Assembly (NCBI RefSeq): GCF_008086165.1
Contig: NZ_VSKL01000001.1
Location: 1,054,001-1,118,000, forward strand
From: Algorimicrobium algoritergicola
GTDB taxonomy: Bacteria; Bacteroidota; Bacteroidia; Flavobacteriales; Flavobacteriaceae
DNA: 64,000 nt
Reading direction: 5' to 3'
The notes beneath the pieces are model-generated. The model saw nothing but the letters and a program-made list of their open reading frames with translations. It was not told the origin of the DNA and searched no databases. This document shows positions 53,105 through 62,956 of this stretch, piece by piece. The translations under genes and the position numbers were made by a program. Position 1 is the stretch's first letter; every line of letters begins with the position of its first letter.

Positions 53105-56100
53105 TTGAATACAACCAACCCTAATTTATATAAATCCTTAAAAAATTACGTACTTGTTGCCAGTGCGCTTTTGTGTTCCGTATTAGCCTGGTCACAAACA
53201 GAACCTGTAGAACAAGATTCAACTCAAACTGGATTTAATCTCGGCAATATGCAAATGCCAAATCCGTCGAGTATTGAATCTAAATATAAATATGATCCCA
53301 TAACGGATCGTTATATTTATACGGAAACGGTAGGCGAATTCAATATTAACTATCCCATAATCTTAACACCTGAAGAATATCAGGATTTAATAGTTAAGCA
53401 AAGTTTACAATCTTATTACAAACAAAAAATTGATGCTTTTGATGGTGTCAAAGAAGGTAGCGAGGAAGAACAGAAAAATTTATTGCCAGAGTTTTATGTC
53501 AATTCCGGTTTTTTCGAAACTATTTTTGGGAGCAATACAATTGAGGTTATTCCACAGGGTTCGGTAGAAATGGATTTGGGTATTTTATTTACCAAACAAG
53601 ATAACCCAGCCTTTTCACCAAGAAATAGAAGTAGTTTTACGTTTGATTTTGATCAGCGTATCAGTTTGAGTTTACTCGGTAAAGTAGGAACAAGGCTGCA
53701 AGTAACGGCTAATTATGATACCGAATCCACATTCGATTTTCAAAATTTAATAAAATTAGAATACACACCAACCGAAGACGATATAATTCAGAAAATTGAA
53801 GTTGGTAACGTTAGTATGCCTTTAAATAGTTCCTTAATTACAGGAGCGCAAAGTTTGTTTGGAGTTAAAACACAATTACAATTTGGAAAAACAACCATTA
53901 CTGGTGTGTTCTCTGAACAACGTTCAGATAGACGAACAGTAGTTGCTCAGGGAGGTGGAACGCTAGAAGAATTTGATTTCTTTGCACGTGATTATGATGA
54001 AAATCGTCACTTCTTTTTATCTCATTACTTTAGAGATAAATATGATGCTTCTTTAGCTAATTATCCATTTATTAATACCAATGTGCAAATTACACGTATT
54101 GAAGTTTGGGTTACCAATAGAACCAATCGTACAGAAAATGTTCGGAATATTGTAGCACTTCAGGATTTAGGGGAATCAAACCCAAATCCAGCAGCTAATG
54201 ATATTTTATTAAACCCTATTCCTCCTGGATTTTTAAATGCAGGGCCTAATGCATTTCCAGATAACGGAAATAACGATTATGATCCTACAGCCATTGGTTC
54301 TGGATCTGTTTTAAATGATAATATTCGAGACATTGCAACCGCTCAACAAGGTTTTGGAAGTCTTTCAGGTGTTGTTAATGAAGGTTCTGATTATGCTAAA
54401 TTAGAAAATGCCCGAAAGCTAACGGAAGGTCAAGAATATACTGTTGATACGCAATTAGGTTACATTTCCTTAAATCAACGCTTAAATAATGACGAAGTTG
54501 TAGCCGTCGCTTTTCAATACACCGTTGGAGGACAAGTATATCAAGTTGGTGAATTTGCCAATGGAGGTGTAGATCCAACTGGAATTGATAATTCTGGGCC
54601 AATTACAACTGTTACAAATAGTACGTTAGTTTTAAAATTATTAAAAAGTCCAATTACAAATGTGCAACAGCCTATTTGGGACTTGATGATGAAAAACATT
54701 TATGATACAGGAGCGTATCAATTAAGCCAGGAAGATTTTAAATTGAATATTTTTTATAGTGAAGCTTCACCATTAAATTTTATTTCGCCTGTTGCTGGAA
54801 CACCATTTCCAGATTTTGAAGGGAATCCTATTCAGGAAACCACTTTATTACGATTATTTAATTTAGACCGCTTGAATTTTAATAATGATCCGCAAACTAA
54901 TGGTGACGGATTTTTCGATTTTGTACCAGGAATTACCGTTTTACCGCAAAATGGTAAAATAGTTTTTACTAAAGTGGAACCGTTTGGTGAATATTTATTC
55001 AACACGTTATCATTATCCAATGCGGAAGATTATCAAAATAATTTAACCTATAACGCCAACCAAGCGAAATATGTTTTTGATGTACTCTATAAAGAAACCA
55101 AATCTGCAGCTTTAGAGGAAGCAGATAAAAATAAATTTAAAATAAAAGGGCGTTACAAATCCGAAGGTGGTGATGGAATTCCTATTGGAGCATTCAATGT
55201 GCCTCGTGGTTCGGTAACCGTTACTGCAGGTGGTAGAACGTTAGTGGAAGGTGTAGATTATACTGTAAATTATGGTGCAGGAACGGTTCAAATTTTAGAT
55301 GAAGCGTTAAAAGCGTCCAATACACCTATTCAAGTTTCAACGGAAAACAATGCTGTTTTTGGACAACAAACAAAACGTTTTACAGGTGTAAATGTTGAGC
55401 ATAAGTTTAATGAAAACTTTGTTATTGGTGGTACATGGTTGCACTTAAACGAACGACCAATTACGCAAAAAGCAAATTACAGTCAAGAGCCTATTAATAA
55501 TCATATTTTCGGATTTAATGGAAACTACTCTACAGAAGTACCATTTTTAACCCGTTTAGTAAATAAACTTCCAAATATTGATACAGACGTCATGTCCAAT
55601 CTATCAGTTCGTGGGGAGTTTGCTTACTTAGCGCCAGGTTCTCCAAAAGGAACTGATTTTCAGGGTGAAGCCACATCCTATGTGGATGATTTTGAAGGGT
55701 CGCAAAATAACATCGATTTAAAGTCACCACAATCTTGGTTCTTATCAAGTAGACCTCGTGGTATAAACGGTAATAACGATGACCAAAACGGTATTGCTCA
55801 AGGTTTTGATCGTGCCATGCTAAACTGGTATACTATTGATCCTGTTTTCTATAGCAGCAGAAGCCCAGATGGGATTTCAGATGATGATATCTCTGATTTA
55901 TTTACCAGTCGTGTATTTATAAATGAGTTGTTTCCAGCGCAAGATATCGCTCAAGGTCAATCAACCGTTCTTTACACATTAGATTTAGCATATTACCCAA
56001 CAGAACGCGGTCCTTACAACTTCCAAACAAATAATGTTGATATTCCGAATAGTACGTTAACAAATCCGCAAAATAGTTGGGCTGGTATTACGAGAGGACT

Positions 56101-59100
56101 AACCTCTACAGATTTTGAACAAGCAAACGTTGAGTATATTGAATTCTGGTTACAAGATCCATTTCAAGAAAATACGGCTAATCCAGGTGGTAAACTGGTA
56201 TTTAATTTAGGAAATATCTCTGAAGACGTTGTTAAAGACGGTCGTAAATTATATGAAAACGGCTTGCCAATGGATGGGAATGTTATTGGCGTTTTACCGC
56301 AATCGCCTTCTTGGAATACGGTTTATCCGCAAAATCAATCCTTAATTTATGCGTTTGATACGACTGGAGACGAACGTACCAATCAAGATGTTGGTTATGA
56401 TGGTCTTAGTGATGATGATGAACGCGCAGTTTTTACAGATTATTCTGCTTTACCAGATCCAGCAAATGATAATTATTCCTACTTTTTAAATGTAGATGGC
56501 GATATTTTTCAACGCTATAAAAATTATAATGGTGTAGATGGTAACTCACCAGATACCTTTTCCGATACCAATCGTGGTTCTACAACCCAGCCTGATGTGG
56601 AAGATGTAAACCGTGATAATACCATGAATACGATAGATAGTTATTTTGAGTATGAATTGGATATTAAGCCAGCGGATTTAAATATTAACAATCCATACAT
56701 TGTGGATATCAAGGAAAATCAAATTAGAAGTTTACCAAACGGTCAAACGGTTGTGCCAAAATGGTACCAATTTAGAATCCCAGTTGATGATATTGATAGA
56801 ACATCTATAGGTGGAATTTCCGATTTACGTTCCATTCGTTTTGCTAGAATGTTTTTAAAAGAATTTACCGAGAAAACAGTATTACGTTTTGGAACATTAG
56901 ATTTAGTACGTAGTGAATGGCGTCGTTATTCGCAAACATTAGATACCGATGAAGGTGATCCATCTTTAGATAATACCGAATTTTCAGTAGGTGTTGTAAG
57001 TACGTTAAAAAATGATGGTAGTTACCAGTCGCCTCCAGGTGTAGACCCAGAAGAGCTTTTTAATAATAATACGGTTGTTAGACAGAATGAACAATCTTTA
57101 TTATTAGATGTTTGTGGGTTGGAATCTGAAGATGGACGTGCTGTATTTAAAAATATAAATGTGGATATGCGTCAGTACAAACGTTTACGTATGTACATGC
57201 ACGCCGAGGAAGGTGATCAGCCAGGATTAAATGATGATGATTTATTTGGTTTTATTAGAATGGGTAATGATTTAACCCAAAACTATTATGAAATTATGGT
57301 GCCTCTTAAAGTCTCACAAGGATTTTCAAGAGAAGCACTTTGGCCAGAAGCCAATCAAATAAATTTACCGTTAGAATTACTACAAGATATAAAATCGAAA
57401 TCTATAGCAGCTGGAAATATCAGCAGTTTAGATCCAACCTATTATGAGGTAATTGGAGAACAACTAAGTGCAATAGCTGTCAATCAGTACGATCCGCTGC
57501 CTGTTGGAATTGGCGATGCCGATAATTATCATCGTATAGCTATTGTTGGTAATCCAAATTTTGGAGATATCCGAACCTTAATGGTTGGTGTTAAAAACAG
57601 ATCCGCATTAAATAAATGTGCCGTTGTTTGGCTTAACGAATTGCGTTTATCAGATATGGATAGCGAAGGTGGTTGGGCAGCCGTTTTAAGTATGGATTCT
57701 AACATTGCAGATTTTGCTAGTGTTAGTGCAACTGGACGTAAAAGTACATCAGGATTTGGAAGTATAGAACAAGGGCCTCAAGAACGTAGTCGTGAAGATG
57801 TTCAGCAATATGACATAGTTACCAATGTAAATGTTGGTCAGTTACTACCTGAAAAATGGGGTATTCAAATACCATTTAATTATGGTGTTGGAGAGGAACG
57901 CATTACACCTAAATATGATGAATTTTATCGTGATATAGAATTGCAAACGCAATTGGATAATAATGTAGATCAAGATTCTATTTTAAATGTTAACGAAAAT
58001 TTCACCAAGCGAAAGAGTATTAATTTCATTGGTGTTCGTAAAATTAGAACAGGAGAATCTGCACCACGTTTTTATGATGTGGAAAACTTCACCGTTAATT
58101 ATTCCTTCAATAAAGTAGAACATCGTGATTTTGAAATTGAAAGTGCTGTTGATAAAAATGTAAGAACAGGTGTTAATTATGCTTATAATTTTGCACCATT
58201 AAGTATAGAGCCTTTCAAGAAAAACGATTCCTTATTTATGAGTAAATATTGGAAAATTTTAAAGGACTTTAATATCAATCCAATACCCGCAAGTTTTACG
58301 GTAAACTCTAATATTAATAGGCAGTTTAACAAACAGAAATTTAGAGAAATAGATTTAGGAGGTGGAAATATTGGCCTTCAAGAATTGTACAGACGTAATT
58401 ATACCTTTGATTTTGGTTATACCGTAAACTACAATTTGACCAAGTCCTTAACTATGAATTTCACGGCGTCTAACGTTAATATTGTTCGAAATTATTTCAA
58501 AAACAATATTCGCAATAGCGAACAAGATCCAAGTTTAGATGTTTGGGATGGATTCTTTGATGTGGGAGATCCAAACACGCAGTATCAACAGTTAGGTATT
58601 AATTATGAAATACCAATAAACAAAATACCAACCTTTGCTTTTATTGATGCTACCTATTCGTATAGTGGCGAATTTCAATGGCAGAAAGGATCAGATTTAT
58701 TTGGCGATTTAGAAGTTGACGGTATAACGTACGATTTAGGAAACACCATTTCCAATGCCAATCAGCACAACATAAATACAACGTTCAATATGAACAAATT
58801 GTATAATTATGTTGGACTGAAAAAGAAAACTATTCGTAAAACGACAGCTAATAGTCGTGATGTAAAAAGAACGCCTACGCCTCCAGGACAAGAGAGTCTG
58901 GCAAAGGATGGTCCAGTAGCAGATGCTAAAAAAGTATCTAAAAACAATACGGGAACCAAACTTTTAAATACAGGAATTGGTATCGTTACAGCAGTTAAAC
59001 GTATTCAGTTTAATTACGCCGAAACCAGTGGTACATATTTACCAGGTTATTTACAAACTCCAGGATTTATAGGGACTTTAAAACCAACAGCAGGTTTTAC

Positions 59101-60316
59101 ATTTGGTAGCCAAAACGATGTTAGAAATATGGCTGCAAGACGTGGTTGGTTAACATTATATCCAGACTTTAATGATCAGTACCGTGTAAATAAAACACGT
59201 CAATTAGATTTTTCTGCAAATATTGAACCTTTCAATGACCTAAAAATTGATATAGTAGGTAATAGAATGTATTCTGAAAACTATACAGAAAACTACCGAG
59301 TAAACGATTTAGGGAGTGAATTAGAGTATGAATCCTTAACACCAAATGCTTTTGGAAACTTTAATATTTCAACCGTATTAATAAAAACAGCATTCACTGC
59401 TAGTGATGAAACACAATCGCAAACGTTTAATGAATTTAGAACAAACCGATTAAAAGTAGCCAACAGATTAGCCGAAGAGTTTTACGGTAATTCTGGTTAT
59501 GCAGTAGATGCAGAAGGCTATCCAGTAGGATTTGGTAAAAACAGTCAGTCGGTTTTATTACCATCTTTCTTATCGGCTTATTCCGGTCAGAAAGCTGAAA
59601 AAGTGTCATTGAGTGCTTTCCGTGATGTGCCAATTCCAAACTGGGATATTAAGTACACAGGATTAATGAATTTAAAATGGTTTAAGAGTAAGTTTAAACG
59701 TTTTTCCATTGTTCATGGTTACCGTTCTAATTATACTATTAATCAATTCCGTTCCAATTTAGATTACGATGCTGATAATCCAACAGCTGTTGATCAGAGT
59801 GGGAATTTCAAGAACGAAAAACTATACAGTAATATTAACTTAAGCGAAATGTTTAGTCCGCTGTTCCGTATTGATATGGAAATGAAAAGCTCGATCAAAA
59901 TTTTGCTAGAAATGAAAAAAGATCGCTTGCTATCATTGAGTTTCGATAATAATTTAATGACTGAAATTCAAGGAAATGAATATATAGTAGGCTTGGGTTA
60001 CCGTATTAAAGATGTACGAATTAAAACGAAACTAGCAGGTCCTAAAAAACGTATTGTTAGTGATTTGAATATGAAAGCAGATGTTTCCGTACGTGATAAC
60101 AAAACTATTATCCGGTATTTAGATTTGGATAATAACCAAATCACATCTGGACAGACTATCTGGTCATTAAAATTTTCAACCGATTATGCGTTTAGTAAAA
60201 ACCTAACTGGAATTTTCTACTTTGATTATGCCTTTTCAGAATACGCTATTTCAACCGCATTCCCACAAACGACTATTCGTTCAGGAATTACATTGAGATA
60301 TACATTTGGTAATTAA
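53105..60316 (+). CDS. sprA: Type IX secretion outer-membrane translocon SprA
   Basis: A giant outer-membrane barrel of 2403 residues, the size expected for flavobacterial SprA. It forms the channel through which type IX secretion substrates leave the cell and is needed for gliding. A signal peptide (NYVLVASALLCSVLAWSQ) is followed by long beta-rich stretches; FVDDFEG-like YVDDFEGSQNNIDLKSPQSW and many Asn/Asp-rich loops are typical. It starts at a TTG, because the next in-frame ATG lies inside the mature protein. The gene lies six bases after ruvA, and gcvH, a VanZ-like gene, tonB-like genes and remB follow. Confidence 0.95.
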   Translation: MNTTNPNLYKSLKNYVLVASALLCSVLAWSQTEPVEQDSTQTGFNLGNMQMPNPSSIESKYKYDPITDRYIYTETVGEFNINYPIILTPEEYQDLIVKQSLQSYYKQKIDAFDGVKEGSEEEQKNLLPEFYVNSGFFETIFGSNTIEVIPQGSVEMDLGILFTKQDNPAFSPRNRSSFTFDFDQRISLSLLGKVGTRLQVTANYDTESTFDFQNLIKLEYTPTEDDIIQKIEVGNVSMPLNSSLITGAQSLFGVKTQLQFGKTTITGVFSEQRSDRRTVVAQGGGTLEEFDFFARDYDENRHFFLSHYFRDKYDASLANYPFINTNVQITRIEVWVTNRTNRTENVRNIVALQDLGESNPNPAANDILLNPIPPGFLNAGPNAFPDNGNNDYDPTAIGSGSVLNDNIRDIATAQQGFGSLSGVVNEGSDYAKLENARKLTEGQEYTVDTQLGYISLNQRLNNDEVVAVAFQYTVGGQVYQVGEFANGGVDPTGIDNSGPITTVTNSTLVLKLLKSPITNVQQPIWDLMMKNIYDTGAYQLSQEDFKLNIFYSEASPLNFISPVAGTPFPDFEGNPIQETTLLRLFNLDRLNFNNDPQTNGDGFFDFVPGITVLPQNGKIVFTKVEPFGEYLFNTLSLSNAEDYQNNLTYNANQAKYVFDVLYKETKSAALEEADKNKFKIKGRYKSEGGDGIPIGAFNVPRGSVTVTAGGRTLVEGVDYTVNYGAGTVQILDEALKASNTPIQVSTENNAVFGQQTKRFTGVNVEHKFNENFVIGGTWLHLNERPITQKANYSQEPINNHIFGFNGNYSTEVPFLTRLVNKLPNIDTDVMSNLSVRGEFAYLAPGSPKGTDFQGEATSYVDDFEGSQNNIDLKSPQSWFLSSRPRGINGNNDDQNGIAQGFDRAMLNWYTIDPVFYSSRSPDGISDDDISDLFTSRVFINELFPAQDIAQGQSTVLYTLDLAYYPTERGPYNFQTNNVDIPNSTLTNPQNSWAGITRGLTSTDFEQANVEYIEFWLQDPFQENTANPGGKLVFNLGNISEDVVKDGRKLYENGLPMDGNVIGVLPQSPSWNTVYPQNQSLIYAFDTTGDERTNQDVGYDGLSDDDERAVFTDYSALPDPANDNYSYFLNVDGDIFQRYKNYNGVDGNSPDTFSDTNRGSTTQPDVEDVNRDNTMNTIDSYFEYELDIKPADLNINNPYIVDIKENQIRSLPNGQTVVPKWYQFRIPVDDIDRTSIGGISDLRSIRFARMFLKEFTEKTVLRFGTLDLVRSEWRRYSQTLDTDEGDPSLDNTEFSVGVVSTLKNDGSYQSPPGVDPEELFNNNTVVRQNEQSLLLDVCGLESEDGRAVFKNINVDMRQYKRLRMYMHAEEGDQPGLNDDDLFGFIRMGNDLTQNYYEIMVPLKVSQGFSREALWPEANQINLPLELLQDIKSKSIAAGNISSLDPTYYEVIGEQLSAIAVNQYDPLPVGIGDADNYHRIAIVGNPNFGDIRTLMVGVKNRSALNKCAVVWLNELRLSDMDSEGGWAAVLSMDSNIADFASVSATGRKSTSGFGSIEQGPQERSREDVQQYDIVTNVNVGQLLPEKWGIQIPFNYGVGEERITPKYDEFYRDIELQTQLDNNVDQDSILNVNENFTKRKSINFIGVRKIRTGESAPRFYDVENFTVNYSFNKVEHRDFEIESAVDKNVRTGVNYAYNFAPLSIEPFKKNDSLFMSKYWKILKDFNINPIPASFTVNSNINRQFNKQKFREIDLGGGNIGLQELYRRNYTFDFGYTVNYNLTKSLTMNFTASNVNIVRNYFKNNIRNSEQDPSLDVWDGFFDVGDPNTQYQQLGINYEIPINKIPTFAFIDATYSYSGEFQWQKGSDLFGDLEVDGITYDLGNTISNANQHNINTTFNMNKLYNYVGLKKKTIRKTTANSRDVKRTPTPPGQESLAKDGPVADAKKVSKNNTGTKLLNTGIGIVTAVKRIQFNYAETSGTYLPGYLQTPGFIGTLKPTAGFTFGSQNDVRNMAARRGWLTLYPDFNDQYRVNKTRQLDFSANIEPFNDLKIDIVGNRMYSENYTENYRVNDLGSELEYESLTPNAFGNFNISTVLIKTAFTASDETQSQTFNEFRTNRLKVANRLAEEFYGNSGYAVDAEGYPVGFGKNSQSVLLPSFLSAYSGQKAEKVSLSAFRDVPIPNWDIKYTGLMNLKWFKSKFKRFSIVHGYRSNYTINQFRSNLDYDADNPTAVDQSGNFKNEKLYSNINLSEMFSPLFRIDMEMKSSIKILLEMKKDRLLSLSFDNNLMTEIQGNEYIVGLGYRIKDVRIKTKLAGPKKRIVSDLNMKADVSVRDNKTIIRYLDLDNNQITSGQTIWSLKFSTDYAFSKNLTGIFYFDYAFSEYAISTAFPQTTIRSGITLRYTFGN

Positions 60317-60326
60317 TGCGTATTAG

Positions 60327-60357
60327 TTTGAAAATATAAAGCGAATAAATACATTTG
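60327..60357 (+). promoter_or_regulatory. Promoter of gcvH
   Basis: TTTG (60327-60330), a 19-base spacer and TACATTTG (60350-60357) match the consensus closely. The gcvH ATG is 19 bases downstream. Confidence 0.82.
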
Positions 60358-60375
60358 TAAAAAAATATAATAATT

Positions 60376-60756
60376 ATGAATATTCCAGCCGAATTAAAAT
60401 ATACAAAAGACCACGAGTGGGTTAAGTTAGAAGGCGATGTTGTAACAATTGGTATTACAGATTTTGCGCAAGGCGAATTAGGTGATATTGTTTATGTTGA
60501 AGTTGAAACTGTAGACGATACATTAGAAGCAGATGAAATTTTTGGTTCTGTTGAAGCTGTAAAAACAGTCTCTGATTTATTCTTACCAGTAGCTGGTGAA
60601 ATTATTGAATTTAATGAAGCGCTAGAAGATGCTCCAGAAACTGTGAATTCAGATCCTTATGGCGCAGGTTGGATGATTAAAGTTAAGTGTTCTAATGTGT
60701 CAGATGTAGACGGACTTATGTCTGCAGATGACTATAAAGCGCTTATTGGTGCTTAA
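60376..60756 (+). CDS. gcvH: Glycine cleavage system H protein
   Basis: A 126-residue lipoyl carrier that shuttles the aminomethyl group between the P and T proteins of glycine cleavage. The lipoyl site is Lys63 in [13 protein letters not shown]. The start [13 protein letters not shown] and the end [11 protein letters not shown] are typical. No gcvP or gcvT is nearby. Its 3' end overlaps the VanZ-like gene. Confidence 0.97.
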   Translation: MNIPAELKYTKDHEWVKLEGDVVTIGITDFAQGELGDIVYVEVETVDDTLEADEIFGSVEAVKTVSDLFLPVAGEIIEFNEALEDAPETVNSDPYGAGWMIKVKCSNVSDVDGLMSADDYKALIGA

Positions 60757-61132
60757 AAAGTACACATTATTAATCTCTATAGGTTATAGCGTATCGTTAT
60801 TAGCGTTGAGTTTAATGACATTAGATTTTGATAAGATTCAAGATTTTGCACCAACCTTTGGAGATAAAATATTTCATTTTGTAGCTTATGGCTTGTTAAC
60901 ATGGACCTGGTTTTATACCTTCCATATTAAGTATAAGTATTCAAAACTTAAGGCATTAATACTCGTGTCAATCGCTAGTATTATCTTTGGTACAATAATT
61001 GAAGTATTACAAAAAGAATTAACAAACACACGTTTTTTTGATTGGTATGATATTACAGCAAATATAGGAGGTGTCCTTATTATAGCTTCTATAGTACTCT
61101 TCAACAAAAAAAGTGACGTTAAATACTATTAA
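60728..61132 (+). CDS. VanZ-like membrane protein
   Basis: A small membrane protein of up to 134 residues with four hydrophobic segments. [16 protein letters not shown] and [24 protein letters not shown] contain the conserved VanZ-family residues. The family's function is not known; it is named after a teicoplanin-resistance gene but most members have no such role. The ATG at 60728 overlaps the last 29 bases of gcvH. A GTG at 60749 ([10 protein letters not shown]) overlaps only the stop and may be the true start. It is translationally linked to gcvH. Confidence 0.85.
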   Translation: MTIKRLLVLKKYTLLISIGYSVSLLALSLMTLDFDKIQDFAPTFGDKIFHFVAYGLLTWTWFYTFHIKYKYSKLKALILVSIASIIFGTIIEVLQKELTNTRFFDWYDITANIGGVLIIASIVLFNKKSDVKYY

Positions 61133-61191
61133 TCGTTTGTTTAATTACCAATTTATTGGTTATTTTAGCAAGCAGTAATAAATTTAAAACT

Positions 61192-61911
61192 ATGGAACCT
61201 AAAAAAAATCCGAAAGCAAATGTTGGTAGAAACAGTTCACTGTTCTTTGCCATTGGTTTAGCATTGATGTTGTTTTTAACAAATTATGCTATTAACTATA
61301 AAACCTATGATAAAGAATTGATAGATATCGGTACTTTAGATATGGGTGATGATTTAGAAGAAGAAGTTCCAATTACTGAAACCATTGCTACACCACCACC
61401 ACCACCACCACCACCTGCAGCGCCAGAAGTGATTGAGATTGTGGAAGATGATGAAGAGGTTGAAGAAACCGTAATCGAATCAACGGAAACAAGTCAAGAA
61501 GAAGAAATTGTTGAAATTGAAGAGGTTCAAGTAGAAGAGGTAGAGGAAGTAGAAGAAGTTCCGTTTGCAGTTATTGAAAACGTTCCAGTTTTCCCAGGTT
61601 GTGAAAGTGGAAACAATGAAGCTAAAAAAGCATGTATGAATAAAAAGATGAATGATTTCATCGCAAAAAAATTCAACACAGATTTAGCTCAAGAACTAGG
61701 TTTATCAGGAATTCAGCAAATTCGCGTATTCTTTAAAATTGATAAAAACGGTGATATTATAGATGTAAAAGCAAGAGCACCACACCCAAGTTTAGAAAAA
61801 GAAGCGATGCGTGTAATTGGTTTACTACCTAAAATGAAACCAGGTAAACAACGTGGAAAAGCAGTAAGAGTACCTTACTACTTGCCTATAAAATTCCAAG
61901 TTCAAGATTAA
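61192..61911 (+). CDS. TonB-like energy transducer
   Basis: A protein of about 239 residues with one N-terminal membrane anchor (SSLFFAIGLALMLFLTNYAI), then eight prolines (from a CCA run at 61393-61413), a long Glu/Val-rich spacer and a TonB C-terminal domain beginning PVFPGCESGNNEAKKAC and ending YYLPIKFQVQ. It should couple the inner membrane proton gradient to outer-membrane receptors. The ATG at 61192 (MEPKKNPKA) was chosen over an upstream in-frame codon. A TTTG-N21-TATTTTAG at 61136-61168 may be its promoter. No exbB/exbD or receptor gene is adjacent. Confidence 0.9.
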   Translation: MEPKKNPKANVGRNSSLFFAIGLALMLFLTNYAINYKTYDKELIDIGTLDMGDDLEEEVPITETIATPPPPPPPPAAPEVIEIVEDDEEVEETVIESTETSQEEEIVEIEEVQVEEVEEVEEVPFAVIENVPVFPGCESGNNEAKKACMNKKMNDFIAKKFNTDLAQELGLSGIQQIRVFFKIDKNGDIIDVKARAPHPSLEKEAMRVIGLLPKMKPGKQRGKAVRVPYYLPIKFQVQD

Positions 61912-61939
61912 GCAAAACACCTATTTTTATATAAAATCA

Positions 61940-61977
61940 AAATCCCGTTACTAATTCAGTAACGGGATTTCTTTTTT
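61940..61977 (+). terminator. Intrinsic terminator after the first tonB-like gene
   Basis: A perfect 13-pair stem, AAATCCCGTTACT / AGTAACGGGATTT, with an AATTC loop is followed by CTTTTTT. Confidence 0.92.
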
Positions 61978-62048
61978 GGTACGCTTATTGCTTTTTTAAC
62001 ATAATATTAACTTGCTTGCCGTCCGGTAGACATCTAAACTTTAATATT

Positions 62049-62843
62049 ATGAACTTTTTAAACAAGAAGAAAGGCAACACTCTGCAAAGTGAACCTTCCG
62101 TAAAAAAACATCATAAGCATGATGTAAATTTACAAAAAAACGCAACTATTTACTTTCAAGTAGGTTTAATTCTCTGTTTGCTTTTTGCGTATGGATTATT
62201 GGAAATGAGTTTTCAAACAGTAGATACAACTATTCCGGAAATGGGGTTTGTGGATGAACCACCAACTGAATTCTCAATGGATAGTTATCAGGTATACAAA
62301 GAACCTGTAGACGAACCAGTTGTTGAAAAAAAGAAAGCACCAACAGATTCTCCAGTATTAGAAGTAATAAAAAATACGGATCCATCAACTGAAACGACGG
62401 ATACTTTTTTAAGTGAAGTCACATCAGATGCAAAACCAAATCTGAATGCTAGTGATATTCACGTTGTTGATCTTCCAGATGATCCCATCAATATTATGTT
62501 GGTGGAAAAGGTGCCTGTTTTCCCCGGTTGTGAATTGGCAACAAACAATGAACAACGTCGTGCGTGCTTAAATGAAAAAGTAACTAGCTTTGTTAAGGAT
62601 CAATTCAATACAGACAAAGGGCAAGCTATAGGATTGCAAGGTTTACAACGAATTTTTGTCAATTTTAAAATCACTAAAAATGGTGATATTGAAATTTTAA
62701 AAACACGAGCGCCACATCCAAATTTGGAAGCAGAAGCGCAGCGTGTTGTAAATAAACTTCCTAAAATGAAACCAGCACAACATGGTAATAAAAGTGTGGA
62801 CGTGCTTTATACCTTACCAATTGCTTTTCAAGTAGAATACTAA
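62049..62843 (+). CDS. Second TonB-like protein
   Basis: A 264-residue paralogue of the preceding gene. It has one membrane helix (IYFQVGLILCLLFAYGLL) after a basic start, a less proline-rich periplasmic spacer, and a C-terminal domain starting PVFPGCELATNNEQRRAC and ending YTLPIAFQVEY. The two C-terminal domains are clearly related (NGDI, TRAPHPNLE, LPKMKPAQ). The proline-rich arm of classic TonB is missing, so it may reach a nearer partner or have another role. The ATG at 62049 (MNFLNKKKGN) was chosen over an upstream in-frame TTG. Terminators bracket it, so it is its own unit. Confidence 0.87.
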   Translation: MNFLNKKKGNTLQSEPSVKKHHKHDVNLQKNATIYFQVGLILCLLFAYGLLEMSFQTVDTTIPEMGFVDEPPTEFSMDSYQVYKEPVDEPVVEKKKAPTDSPVLEVIKNTDPSTETTDTFLSEVTSDAKPNLNASDIHVVDLPDDPINIMLVEKVPVFPGCELATNNEQRRACLNEKVTSFVKDQFNTDKGQAIGLQGLQRIFVNFKITKNGDIEILKTRAPHPNLEAEAQRVVNKLPKMKPAQHGNKSVDVLYTLPIAFQVEY

Positions 62844-62864
62844 TTGCCATAATTTTTTTATAGG

Positions 62865-62904
62865 AATGCCGTTATTATAGAAGCTATGATAACGGCATTT
62901 TTAT
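62865..62904 (+). terminator. Intrinsic terminator after the second tonB-like gene
   Basis: A 16-pair stem with one wobble, from AATGCCGTTAT to ATAACGGCATT and extended by ATAG/CTAT, has a three-base loop and is followed by TTTTAT. Confidence 0.87.
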
Positions 62905-62956
62905 AGGCGTATTATTAAAAAAATAGTATCTTTCAACACTCATAAATCCATACTTA

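Noticed and set aside
59436-59639. Open frames opposite sprA and other long genes
   Set aside because: They have no promoter, no family resemblance and are explained by the codon use of the sense gene.
61393-61416. CCA trinucleotide run in the first tonB-like gene as a phase-variable tract
   Set aside because: A three-base unit cannot shift the frame; it only changes the length of the proline run.
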